64,000 nt of DNA from contig CM072804.1 of NCBI GenBank assembly GCA_037013495.1, positions 38,108,501 to 38,172,500 on the forward strand, written 5' to 3'. Position numbers and translations under genes: made by a program. Source of the DNA: Hippophae tibetana (taxonomy: Eukaryota > Streptophyta > Magnoliopsida > Rosales > Elaeagnaceae). Under the pieces are notes generated by a model. The model ran no database searches. It saw nothing but the letters and a program-made list of their open reading frames with translations, and was not told the origin of the DNA. Below are positions 1 through 11,044 of this stretch, piece after piece; positions within the stretch are counted from its first letter, which is position 1; each line of letters opens with the position of its first letter.

Positions 1-660
1 TGGAGGAAGGGTTACATTGGGGAACTAGAGGTAATATTCCACCTGAGTTCAAACTCCATGATAATTCTAAATTTGAACTTCTAGATTTAGATTGTATAAG
101 AGATAGGAAAAAAGCCTTAGATGAATGGGCTAGCGGAATGAGTGTGCTCATACAAACTTCTCAAACTACCCAAATAAATCCTTCAACCTGTAGAGTGCTT
201 ATAGCACATAAAATGACAGGAAATGTTAAAGTTTGGTTTTCAAACTTAACAGATCAACAACATTTTTTAATGCAAGGAAATGCTTCCACAAAAAAAGAAT
301 ACTTGGATACAGTAATAAATGAAATATACAAAGAATTTATTGGAGAAGATAAATGAAGGACTATCACTGAATCCAGTGAAAATGAAATCAATGAAGCTAA
401 ATGGCATCTAACAAATATGTAAATTTGTAACATGTGTTACATAGATTCTTTTACTTGTGAATATGAAATGTATTACCATAAATTACCACCTTCTATGCAA
501 ACAACTTATAAAGAAATGTTTTATTTCAAAAATTACCTAGAACACTATATAAAACCTTAAATAGAAAATTGGGAACACAGGAATAAAGAAACTATACCAA
601 ATACTCTAGGAGGAAGAATAAGAAGTATTAAAGATTGAATCACTATTAAATTCCAAGAAA
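1..660 (+). pseudogene. Endogenous pararetrovirus capsid-like remnant
   Basis: The reading frame is open from the left edge to a stop at 354-356, with the only internal Met at 138. Homology-like reading continues in shifted frames to about 650. The segment has the look of the capsid region of caulimovirid polyproteins: an acidic/basic stretch with a conserved Trp, a 'KVWFSNL'-like core, a block ending near 'EFIGE', and about 25 codons later a Cys-rich patch (Cys at 426-436 and near 460) followed by a Tyr-rich helix. At least one stop and one frameshift interrupt it, and the window cuts its 5' part. Capsid shells of plant pararetroviruses package the DNA genome; this copy is a dead genomic fossil. 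Other pararetroviral sequence lies in this window at 42.96-46.72 kb, but I cannot show it is the same virus. A diverged gypsy gag is the main alternative. Confidence 0.5.
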
Positions 661-684
661 AAAAAAGAATACAAATAGCATAAA

Positions 685-1240
685 ACATGAGTGAATCATC
701 TCGATTAGGATCTAGGTAGAACACTTGAGCAATAGCTTGGTACTAGAAAGCTAGTATCTCTAGTCCCAGTAACCAAGCTAGTTCAATGTTTAAGCCATGA
801 GTAGATCACCTTGGTCAAAAACTAGGTAGAATGTACTGGCATAAAGATGATTAAATCATGAGATAATCACCTTGATCAAGAATTAGGTTGAACACTCTTG
901 CACAAAAGGATTAAAACACAAGTTGATCATAGGTAGAACATTGGGGTAGAAGCTTGATCCTAAAAAAATGGTATTACTAGATCTAACAACTAAGCTAAGG
1001 ATTAAGCTATAATTTTATCACCTCAATCAAGAACCAAGTAGAATACTCAAGCAAGATCTTGATCATAGAAATTTGGTATCTTCATCCCTTATAACCAAGC
1101 CAACTCAATGATTATGCCATGAGCTAATCACCTCAATTAGGAACCATGTAGAATGCTCTAGTACCAAAGATAATCAAAAAAGGAGGTCATAACCTCGATT
1201 ATGAGACACGTAGAATTCCCTAATAAGGTTAAAAACAATT
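685..1240. repeat. Minisatellite-like tandem array (copy A)
   Basis: Degenerate tandem units repeat the phrase 'catgagttgatcacctcg' followed by 'aggaactaggtagaatgctc'. Two unit types alternate: about 60 bp (ending 'aagatgattaaaa') and about 110 bp (adding 'cttggtactagaaa', 'gtatctc' and 'aaccaagc'). At least five phrase starts are visible (685, 797, 857, 914, 1119). The same array recurs at 29655-30035, at the same place relative to the downstream minus-strand pseudogene, so it belongs to the repeat family and is not a local expansion. Confidence 0.7.
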
Positions 1241-3136
1241 CATTTAAACAAACATTTATTCATAGGTCGAGCTTACAAATTCATAAACTACATAATTAAA
1301 ATTAAAGTAGAAGATGAGCTCAAGGACAAGGTTTTTTTTTCAAAAATCCTTCAAACATTTGGTTATGCAACAAGGGTCATGGTACTCCATCTCATCCTTC
1401 ATCAAATGGAAAAGCTTGGCCTGGATATTACTCATTTTTTTACATATTTCCTCACACATCTGTGTTGAAGATAGGCTTAGGTTTATGCATAATATTTATA
1501 ATTCCTTGACAACATTCATAACTTTGATGAACATAGCCTTACCTCAATTTAGGTAAAATTTAGCCTAATGCATATTACCATCCACCAATGTATCCATTTT
1601 CAACATAGTTTTCTTTCGCATTCTTGTTTATTGGATAATTGATCTTTATGAAGCTTTACCTCACACTTAAGGTGATCACAAAATAAGGCCTTGTCATTGA
1701 TGAAAGCCACCTTAATCCTTAAATTAACCACCTTAGTGAAAAGCTTGAAATTCTCTTGCTTAAAGGTGCGCGTTAAATGTCTTTTTGCTCGATCATCGAC
1801 TATGACCCTCAAAAAGAAAAGATAAGGTTAGTGCTCCAAATCTTTAAAAGAAGCTAAAGCTCTCTTTACCTATGTGCTTTAACAAGTACACACATTGCCT
1901 TATATAGGACAAGGCATTGGGATGACCAAATGGACAAAATTTCCAAAATACAATGAAGTAGGTTAGTATCAATAAATGTGTACCATAAATAAACATGCAT
2001 ATATATGTACGTATATCAAATGCATGCATAAATTAAACAAATTAATCAATATCATAAATTGAAAATTATATTAACGATTCAAAATCTATTAGAAAGAGGG
2101 AGGTCAAGCTTAAAAGGAGCTTCAACCTATTAAAAAAGAGGAGGGCCAACTTACGAAAAAGAAGGTCGAACTTTATAAAAATACTTAGCTCAAGCCTATT
2201 ACAAAATCTAAACATTCCCAAGATCATTGACTTCATCTTCACATTCCTTAGACTCTTCATCATCCACTTGAGTATAAATGTGTGAACCTGGTGATATGAG
2301 TGGAATTTTCAATATCAGATAATAGTATTTTCCAAGTCTCTTCTTCTTAATCTCCTCCTTCAAAGAATCCATGGCCATATTGTAGCCAATCTAGGCACTC
2401 TCAATTAGTTGCTCAATTGTAGCGCAAAAATCATGTTTTATTTTTTTAAACTCATACATGGTCTCTTCTAACTCATGCATAGTCATTTCTAAATCATGCT
2501 TAGATGCCTCATTCTCAGGTAAGGTCTTCTTTTTCTGTTCTTTGGATGCCTCGAGCTTTCTTGCATAATCATTTAGTTCATTTATAGATAAAGCCAACTT
2601 TTCCTCTTTTCCAATGGCCTTCCTATCCCATTGTTTAGCATTGGAAATTTACATAGCCAATCTGGCTCGAGAAGAGTCATGGATATCTTTCTCTTTCTTG
2701 AGCTTAACCATCTCTTTCCCTATTCAGATCGTGCACCAATTGAGCCTAAAAAGGGTGATAAGAATGAGATAGAAAAATAAGCCACTAAAAACATAAAAAT
2801 TATAAGGAAAGACTTACTTGAGTTAGATGCCTACTCATTAAAAATTTGGTTTGACATCTTTACACATGGAATTATGATCTTTCTCTACATCCATGCATGG
2901 GAGGTGGAAAAAATGGTCTATATGGTATGAGGCACACTGTCAAGCTTACTCTAGGTTATGTCCTCAATAACTCCTTTACAAGTCTTGAGAACCCAAAAAG
3001 GGTGATTGTTAGCCCAAGAAAACTAAAATAGGTTTTTATTGATATAGGAAAGCTAGTAAAGGCTCGATCATTACCTCTAAATCTTGGGGAAGTATGGGCT
3101 CTTTAATAACAATTCCTGATCTCTTTTTCTTTTTGG
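1241..3136 (-). pseudogene. Transposon-type protein, C-terminal half (copy A)
   Basis: The minus strand carries the C-terminal part of a degenerate protein whose N-terminal part is at 7250-8420; an LTR element has been inserted between the halves. A clear coiled coil is visible at 2597-2391 (heptad-like Glu/Lys/Leu runs, 'ELEETMYEF'). Further down, near 1500-1330, is a segment resembling 'HDPCCITKCLKDF' broken by several stops. The segment 1241-2150 aligns with 30036-30960 (copy B), whereas the coiled-coil part has no counterpart there, so copy B has an internal deletion or copy A an extra piece. An N-terminal transposon-like domain followed by a coiled coil is the usual layout of the extra ORFs found in Tat-lineage gypsy elements; that assignment is inference. 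No cellular function is claimed. Confidence 0.45.
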
Positions 3137-3141
3137 CTTGG

Positions 3142-3640
3142 TGATGAGTGCTCAAAAAGCACTAAAATTACAATGATTTTATGCACATTAATTGATTAAA
3201 AATATATATATTTATATGTTTTATCATATATTTATATAAATTTGTTTTTTTCAGAATCAAGGGTATTTTTATTGTTTTTCAGGTATTTTGGCTTAAAAAC
3301 GTAACTTAAAGACTCAAAGAGGAATACTGGAAGCAATACATCACAAATATATTAATAAATAAATGGGGAAAGGTCAACAAATATGGAAAAATTGGACAAA
3401 ATGGGTCAAAAATGTCAAAAAAGAGAAAATCGCGCCGCCGATCCGCCGTGCCGCCCAACCGTGCAGAGCCCCGCGCACGCCAGCGCCCCACGTTCGCACC
3501 AAGCCGCATGCGCCTAGTTCCAGATCCGTGCGCGCCCGTGCGCGCAACTCCTACTCCCGCGCGCACCCCTGCACGCAGCGCCTACCTTCCGCGCGTGCCT
3601 GTGCACGCTCCAACTGCCCTCCGCGCGCGCCGATGCTCAC
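3142..3640 (+). repeat. Truncated 5' LTR
   Basis: It matches the first about 400-450 bp of the 3' LTR (5481 onward), including the shared openings 'tgatgagtgctcaaaaagca' and 'aatggggaaaggtcaa', with one extra about 20-bp AT block near 3218. Similarity fades around 3640, just after the GC-rich block, so the rest of U3, R and U5 are gone. The GC-rich block at 3430-3640 stands out sharply from the AT-rich surroundings. Confidence 0.8.
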
Positions 3641-5480
3641 AACAATCTGTCTATATACACTTTAATGATGAATATGATGAATGCACCTGCATTTCTCTAT
3701 TACTACTTACACATTCTCAAGAAATAGGTAATCTTTCTTCTCTTTTCTCTTTATCTTTAATTTACAATTGTTACATTGAGGACAATGTAAGTTCTAGGTT
3801 GGGGGTGGTGAAAAGTTAGCATGCTTAATTAGAAAAAAAAATTAACAATTTAAAAATTAAAAAAAAAATATTAATTTTTTTTTCTTTTTTATATTCACGT
3901 TTTCATTTTTTGTGTTTGGTTTTATTTTTGTTTTGTGTGATTAGTAATTTTTGAAATAAAAAAAAATTTGAATATTTCTCACAAAAAATTATCATTTCTT
4001 TAAATCAAATTTAAGTAAATTGTTAAGTCTTTTGTACTGTTAGATTAATTTTTGAAAACATATCATGAAATATTTTGTAATTATTTTTGATAATTAGTTA
4101 GTTTTTGTCATAACTAGTATTTCTTGATAAAATGTGGAAATTATATTAAACCCAAAATCGATGTTTATGAATTTTGTTTAGTGGAGACTACCCTTGTGAG
4201 ATATAATTTGAGCCTAATTTCTTTTATTCAGAGTGAAATATATATATTTTCTACTCCAAACACATTTCTTATTTATTCAAATTTTTAGATGATCTCTATA
4301 GGTATTAGCATTGAATGTATGAATTTTTTCTCATCTTAATAGAGTATCATATATATTTTTTATTATTATTGCTTAGATTAAATGATTTAAGTAGAAATTG
4401 ATAGTATATGCTTATATCTCATTTATGCATGACTGATACAAAAACAAAAAGACATATCTGGGGTTACCTAAACCAAGATCAAATAGAAAAGCCACAAAAT
4501 TAACCACTCACCAAAATCCTAAAAAATGTACAATCTGTACATGAGTTGACTCTCTAAAAAATACATATATTGAAAAATAACTACAGAAAAAAATAGAGAG
4601 ATAAAAAAAATATATAGTATCATCTACATACTATGACCCACATTCCCTACAAAGTTGTGAGTACACGTTAATTACAAAAGAAAGATATAGGAAGTAATTC
4701 CCTAAAAAGTCATTGCAATTTCTTCATTTGTAAAAAGCATATATCTTGAAATTCTTTCTTAATGAGTTTGATTTATGCATGAAAATAATTTTTATATATG
4801 ATATCTTTATAATTTATACATTCGATTCTTTTCATGAGATCAATGTTAAATTAACACTTTGAGCCTTTATTCTTTATACATATGCGAACATATTAGTTCA
4901 TTTCTATACATCAACTCTTTTGCATATAAAATAGTATGAGTATTTGAACCCATAAGATTCAGTGTTTTGAGAGTATTGACTTGTGAGGAATAGAGTCGAA
5001 GCGAATTTTGATTCATGACAATGAAATTGGGTGAAATTAAATTGATACATTTTTGACATGAAATATGAAAATGATTTTCGACTAATTATTATAATAAATC
5101 ATGATTGTTTAAAGAGATTAAAATAACTTATGCTTGAGATTTTAACTATGATCTTAAAAGAGATTAAAAAGTATGAGACATTTTTGTGATATGTTGTTCT
5201 TAAAAATTCATTTTTGATTTTGTTGTAATTTTAGTTTTTGAGTTGTTTGTTTTTATTATTTCTTTTAATTTTTACATTTAGTTCAATGTTTGTGGGTATC
5301 ATTACTGAAAACCCTCACGAGACTCAAACTCGTCAACTAGGGCAACCTAGGGGTTTAAAGGCTTGTTGCATAGGCTAAATGCAACTGTTTCAATCCACGA
5401 AAGTGATTTAGGATACTTTAATTTTTAGTTTTTATCGCTTCTTTTGCTAAGAGACTAGCAAGAAGTTGGTTGGGATGTTG
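3641..5480 (+). other. Internal remnant of the LTR element, no coding capacity
   Basis: This is AT-rich sequence with no readable gag or pol. Near 3768-3820 the phrase 'gaggacaatgtaagttctag' and then 'ggttgggggtgg' is the kind found between pol and the 3' LTR in plant gypsy elements. Just before the 3' LTR, 'agcaagaagttggttgggat' occupies the expected polypurine-tract position but is interrupted by pyrimidines. A second possible trace of the internal 3' region is 'actcaaactcgtcaactag' near 5322. The remainder shows nothing I recognise. Confidence 0.5.
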
Positions 5481-7249
5481 TGATGAGTGCTCAAAAAGCA
5501 CTAAAATTACCATGATTTTATGCACATTAATTGATTAAAAATATATATATTTATATAAATTTGTCTTTTTCGGAATCACGGGTATTTTTATTGTTTTTCA
5601 GGTATTTTGGCTAAAAAATGTAACTTAAAGACTCAAAGAGGAATACTGGAAGCAATACATCACAAATATATTAATAAATAAATGGGGAAAGGTCAAAAAA
5701 TATGGAAAAATTGGACAAAATGGGTCAAAAAGGTCAAAAATGTCAAAAGGAGAAAATTGCACCGCCGCACCGCCCAGCCGCGCCGAGCCCCGCACGCGCA
5801 GCGCCCCACGTCCGCCCCAAGCCGCGTGCGCAGAGCCTGCCTTCCGCGCGCGCCCCAGCTGCCCTCCGTGTGGGCCGATACCCATTTCGCCCCATTTTTG
5901 CGCGCCCCAACTACCCTCCGCGTTTTCACATTTTTTTAACATTTTTTCACTCACCTTTTCTCTCTATCCTCATCTATAAATACCCCCCTTCCCTTCACTT
6001 CTAAACACACCTCAAAATATATTCTTTTCTCTCTTTTCTTAGATTTTTAGTTTTCTTAGTTTTTAGCTTTTCTTAGTTAATTTCTCTTAGTTTTAGAGTT
6101 CTTCCCTTTTTGGGAAGAACTAGTTATATTTTTGTAATTTATTAACTTTTTGATTCAATAAATGGGGGTGAAAATTCCTCTTGGAGGTTTTCCAGCAACG
6201 GGAATAGCATCGAAGTTCTGTAAGGATTTTATTTTCTTTACAATTATTTTTTATGCTTTATTCTTATATGTTATATTTAATTTGTCTATGATTAAATTTA
6301 ACTCTGCTGGCTGTTTATAAACATGATGTAATAATAACGTTGTTATGCTTGCGAAATATTAAATAGGTGAAAATCTCTAAAATGAATTGATTTTGTTTTT
6401 ATTCAAGATTTTATATTAAGAATGTTAGAGAGAAATATATTATTTTTCATTACAAACTTAAACCTGAAAATTAGATTTTAAGGTTTAGTTATCCGGTCTG
6501 ATTTAGAGTAGTGCTCTTTTATTTGTTGGTACAATCGCCCGGTAGTTAGAGTGAAGCTCTATTTCAAAAGTTTTTATAAGAATTATTATCTGAAAATGTA
6601 TTGACAACATGTTTTCAGAAGTGGTTTTAAAACTTGAAAGTTAGTACTCGGATAACTAAATTCTTAAGTTTAATTTGGACACCTTGAATAAAGTTTAAAC
6701 TGTCTAACCCCACGAAAGGTGTCATTTAAATGGTTCACTTTCAATCTCTTAGAAAAAGGAATTAATTTAATTAGGCAAATTAGTTATCAACCCCACCCAT
6801 AGGTGTTAATTGATTTGTTTAGTTAACAAAGAATATCTAACCCCACCAAAGGTGGTATTCATATAAAAAAGGAGAATCAATAAATATCAATTCATATCTT
6901 TAATAACCTAAATAATATGAGCAAGCATAATTACTTAGTTATTATATCCATAAATACTTCACCATTATAAATGATAAAATTTGCATAAATGTTTATTGAA
7001 TCTATATTTATTTTTATGTCACTAGATTAAAAACACAAAACCCCAAAATATCGTGACAGGATGTTTAGGATTTAATTTCGTTTTTAAAAGTTTGAATAAT
7101 AAATTAAAAACCACATACATTCCTTCCTCAGATCGACCTTGGGAGTATACTTATCATTTTCTTCGAAATGATTCGTGCACTTGCGAGAGTTTTATAAATA
7201 TAAAACCAAAGTATTGGCAAGAATCGGTGATGCCGGTTTTCGCTCATCA
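5481..7249 (+). repeat. 3' LTR (about 1.77 kb)
   Basis: It starts TGATGAG at 5481 and ends CTCATCA at 7249. U3 holds a strongly GC-rich block (5755-5930) that opens short Arg/Pro/Ala-rich reading frames on both strands; these are composition artefacts. A TATA box (TATAAATA, 5975-5982) is followed by a C-rich leader, and AATAAA at 6157-6162 fits a poly(A) signal for R. Short segments of 'ccccac..aaaggtg' type recur four times (about 6710, 6785, 6840 and in variant form), a small internal repeat. The GC-poor U5 runs to the terminal CA. Confidence 0.8.
5975..5982 (+). promoter_or_regulatory. LTR TATA box
   Basis: TATAAATA followed by a C-rich run ('ccccccttccc'), typical of a plant LTR promoter, about 490 bp into the 3' LTR and 175 bp before the AATAAA. 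Confidence 0.6.
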
Positions 7250-7254
7250 CTTGG

Positions 7255-8420
7255 ACAAAAGGCTTTAGCTTTTGCTTCTTTTTTACCCTTTGAAAAGCAT
7301 GCACCTTTTTAAGAGCCCGTAAATATTGGTTCCATCGTTATTTTGGTTTATAAACCAAGCAAGCATTACTTTAGGATCAAACACCATCACTACAAAAATA
7401 GAAAAAAAAAAGGCATGATAGAATATCAAGATTAAGAAAAATATTTAGGTAGGCATAGAATAATGAAACGACGAACTAATAGATACCACCGTCATTTGTC
7501 ACTATTTTAAATCCACCCCCAAGATCATTATGTGAAGGTCTACTCTGAGATGGTGCTCGAGGTTTACGAATTATTCTAGTTGGAAGAGGGATATAGCCTG
7601 GTCTCATTAACCCACACACTACAAAGTGCATCATTGTTAAAAGTTCCTTCCATGGTGTCAATACAAGTAGATAGTTTTGGATACTTCTAAGCCTTTCCTT
7701 GGCCTTAGGGCTCAAGTTCATTATATATGAGCTTATGTTTCTAATCATGAGATTCATGTATACTAAGAACTTCTCATTAGTTTCTCATCATTTTCATTAG
7801 TCTCCCACCGACCATAGATGTAAAAGAAATATTGCTTCTAATTCTTCTCATTTTCAAGAAGCACAACATTCAAACTCCTATTCTGTTTAGCTAACATATA
7901 AACTATTCTCATGTTGATAGGTTTTGTTTTAGCATGTGTGCTTCATTGAACTCAAACATAACCAACTTCACCCCAAATTCTTTGTATATTAGAGTAAGAT
8001 AAAGAAAATGTACCTATATATATTTGGCATCAATTGGCTTGGTGTAAGTTGGATCCTCATTATAATTTTTGTATGAATGGATAGAAAGGTAACCTAAGTG
8101 CAGCCACAAAGCCTTCTCATGAAAGGCCATCCGACCCTCATGGGTTGGTGTGCTATTTAATGCATATGGTTTAAGGATAACTATATTGATAACTGGAAAT
8201 ATGTAATACGTTTTTCTTAGCCTCTCCTCATCGTTTGAAGTTAAGCCACTAGGGGAACTTTGGCATTCCAACCCTTTGTTTGACCTGTTGGTTACTAGTC
8301 CCTCTTTGATGAGACTTTTTTCTCCATTCTTTTGGAGCAGATATTTATGAGTGAGAGACCTTCAATCAAATGGTTGGAGTGGTTTATGGTCAAGATGTAA
8401 ATTTAATAGGAGTCTCAGGT
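7255..8420 (-). pseudogene. Transposon-type protein, N-terminal half (copy A)
   Basis: Read on the minus strand from about 8420, this resembles the plant 'putative gypsy type transposon' domain: an 'EGRMAFHEKAL' segment, a leucine-rich helix, then 'IYKEFGVKLVMFEFNEAHML' and an aromatic-rich strand near 7850 ('YFFYIYGRWE'). Such domains occur in extra ORFs of gypsy elements and are related to plant mobile-domain proteins; biochemical roles are not established. The frame is interrupted by stops near 8010 and 7780, then reopens at 7757-7476 as a basic, proline-containing stretch. It continues into the C-terminal half at 3136-1241 after the inserted LTR element. Copy B equivalent: 31000-32400. 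Confidence 0.5.
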
Positions 8421-9350
8421 TGCATTTTTTCATCCTTTGAGGATGTGTCCTCATTAATGAAAAAACTCAATCTCACATTTTCTTCCTCATTTGAGTAAGT
8501 AGGATATTGAATACCTTTCTAAGAAGAAGAAGAACCCGAGGAAGGTGAAGGGAGGACCATTCTTCCTGTTTCCCTAATTACTACTTCTATATACATATGG
8601 TTAGAAAACAGAAGAATAAAAGATAACAAAAGGAAAAGATAAGTTATAAGGAGTCAAGGAGCTACATAAGAAGTATAGGAAGGAAATGGAAAATTAAAGG
8701 CCAACCAAAAAAGAATGAAGATGTGGTTAGATACTAGTATGGATCTTTAGGAGCCCAACAAATATATTTAAAAGGTTGACCTAATAACCTTACCACTAGA
8801 GTAAGAAAATTGAAAGGTATAAGGTGAAGCAACAAAGCCATTTTTAGAGAGTTTGCTTGGTTTTATAAGAAATATGAAAATGAATGTCTTGCCTCTCCCT
8901 TAATATAGGGGTCTAAATTTTATCTCTCTAATTAGCTGTCAAGTCGAAAGGTCTCTAAAGCATTAATTAGGGCATACAAAACTATTTTGAGATTCAATTT
9001 ATTTCGTTTAACTTTCTCTACCTTTTACTCTTCCACCTCAATCGAGGAACCAAGTTGATAGAGTAGAAAGACACAATACCCAAGGCTTGATCATGCTCGT
9101 TCTTTAAAGTTGGATGTTCCAAGCAACCTCACAAGTCTGAAGCACCAGAGGTTTAATCACAAGCTCGGTGTTACAATAAGCTCATGCTTAGATTAGTTTA
9201 TACTTTTACTATTATACTCCTTTGACATACTATGATATGTACTCACTATGTAATTGATGTGTGTACAATATATATATATATAAACCTAGTTTCAAACTAG
9301 ACACATTCACTCTCAATTTATCACATCTTTCTAAATTGGATTATTCTCAA
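8421..9350. repeat. Flank of repeat family, copy A right end
   Basis: No coding sequence was seen, but the stretch aligns with 31750-32770 in copy B, e.g. 'ttttactcttccacct', 'agcaacctcacaagtctgaa' and 'cttagattagtttat'. The shared sequence ends close to 9350. An (AT)n run is at 9270-9283. The right limit of the family is therefore about 9350 in copy A and 32780 in copy B; I see no clear terminal inverted repeat or target duplication. Confidence 0.55.
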
Positions 9351-10286
9351 CGAATGCCAAATATGATACCAACGTTTAATGTTTTATGAAAAGATAATTT
9401 TATCTTTTGGAATGAGGATTTGAACCAAAATTTTACTTCAAAATATAATTCATTTTTATCATTATATTAGAGGAAGACATATAATAATGTTCAGAAGCGA
9501 GTGAGGTGGGGAACAAAGAAAGCACGTGTCAAATTTGATTAGAATTATTATTTTATTTTTTTACATAAAATTTATGGCATCATGTTTTACACGTCTTAAC
9601 CAAACTCTTTGTGTGCCATTAATATATTAAGTCATATTGCTCTTTTTTCCTTTATTTTTCCCCTTTCTTTATTTCTTTAAGATAAAGTCTTTTGTCATGT
9701 TTGATTGGTATGCATAAAATGGAACATAATTGAAATTTTATATTTTATATTTTTTTAGTTTTAGGATGGAAATAAATGAATCAAGATTCAAATAATTAAA
9801 AATCCATTTTCTTTGGTATTTTTATTTGAAGGTAAAAAAATAAAGCTTTTTTTTATATACAATATCTACATTAATACACATATCACACTTTTTAACGATG
9901 TGATCCATGTGGATCTTTTCATATAATTAGTAATAAATATTATTCCATAATATTTATTATTTTAAGACTATTATTAAGAAAATACAAACCATTAGATTCA
10001 AATGGTTTGTAAGAATTGGTTTCAAGCCACTAGTTATATATTGCTTATATAAGTAACGAATTTTAAGCCATTTAAATTTTATGGCCGACAAGAATTAGCC
10101 GTGCAACTTTAGGTTTTGATTTTTGATCAAAAAACTTGTAAATAAACATTCATTTTAAATAAAATAATCATTCAAATTCAATGTCATTTATTTCGTTTAG
10201 TTTAATACAAAAGAGAATTTTCTCCAAAAAGCATTGTGTTCTTCATTTGTTCTTAGTTCATAGTTTTTTTAAAACCTTTGACCAAG
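9351..10286 (+). other. Anonymous AT-rich DNA, probably a degenerate LTR
   Basis: No gene was seen. The stretch just before 10287 ('aagcattgtgttcttcattt') followed at 10287 by 'tggtattagaaattt' resembles a decayed initiator-Met tRNA primer-binding site (TGGTATCAGAGC), and a gag-like region follows. That suggests some of 9.7-10.28 kb is a 5' LTR; its start could not be placed. Confidence 0.35.
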
Positions 10287-10422
10287 TGGTATTAGAAATT
10301 TAGATTATGTAGTTACCCATGATATATGGTATTAACTCATAAATAAATCGAGGTTTCAAGTGAAGAACTTGTATGATCACTAATTTTTGAAAAAATATGT
10401 TTGACCGTAGAGAGAGAAAACA

Positions 10423-11044
10423 ATGATAGGAGAAGAAGGCACCGATGCTAAGATTGCTTCATTGGAAAAATAAGTAAAGAATTTAATTGTAAGGGTTTCC
10501 AAATTATTGGAGGCATCTACAAGCAAGCCTCTTGATACAACTCAAGATCAAAAATAGGAAGCTTTAGAGACTACAAAACCTTTAAAGAATAAAGATCAAA
10601 AAATAATTGCATGGAAAAGAGGGTGGATGCTTATAGGGATAAGGATGAATCAGATGAGGAAGATGAGGTGGTTGGTGAGGAATATGCTACTTATCCAAGT
10701 AATGATGAGAAACCAATCACTAGTAAAAAGGGAAAGTCCAAAACTTCCATGGATGACCAAATAATTGATATCAAGATCAATATCATATGACAGTTATATT
10801 AATGTTGAGAAGTTGGATAATTGGATTGACTAGTTAGAGACATTATATGATTTATTAATATAATAATATCCAAAAGATCAACTTTGCTACATTGAAGTTA
10901 ACAAAACATGTTTTGACATAGTGGAAATCTTATCATAGATGCTATAATATATCAACTATGGTGTGGAAGAAGTTTGAGTGAGCCATGAGGAAGCAATTTT
11001 ACACTATTGGCTTTGAAGAGTTCAAGTGGAAACATTTGGGGTAG
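10423..11044 (+). pseudogene. Retrotransposon gag remnant
   Basis: It starts with ATG at 10423 and reads as a charged, coiled-coil-prone N-terminus ('ASLEK'), then an acidic Glu/Asp stretch, then across frameshifts a core near 10790-11040 resembling plant gypsy gag ('LDNWIDQLETLYDF', 'LTKHVLTWWKSYH', 'MVWKKFESAMRKQF'). That core includes the conserved Trp-Trp preceding the helix. At least two stops and two frameshifts break it. Gag would form the virus-like particle of the element. A decayed primer-binding site 130 bp upstream supports orientation. The sequence changes abruptly at about 11045 to a copia remnant on the opposite strand, so pol of this element is missing. Confidence 0.55.

Larger units (their letters stand above)
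3142..7249 (+). mobile_element. LTR retrotransposon deletion derivative with target duplication
   Basis: The element begins TGATGAG (3142) and ends CTCATCA (7249), a 7-bp terminal inverted repeat of TG...CA type. It is flanked by a 5-bp direct repeat CTTGG at 3137-3141 and 7250-7254, the hallmark of retrotransposon integration. The first about 500 bp are repeated from 5481, identifying LTRs. The 5' LTR is cut short near 3640 and runs into sequence like the 3' end of a gypsy internal region (near 3775, 'gaggacaatg' and 'ggttgggggtgg', a phrase common downstream of pol in plant Ty3/gypsy elements). All of gag-pol is missing, so the element was shortened by deletion or ectopic recombination. It sits inside copy A of the transposon-type pseudogene. 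The TATA box in the 3' LTR gives plus orientation. Confidence 0.85.

Noticed and set aside
3412..3819. 135-codon plus-strand frame rich in Arg, Pro and Ala
   Set aside because: Lies in the GC-rich LTR block; similar-length frames open on both strands in both LTRs, so it is a composition effect.
5625..5954. 109-codon minus-strand frame and overlapping plus frames
   Set aside because: Same GC-rich LTR block; not conserved between the two LTR copies.
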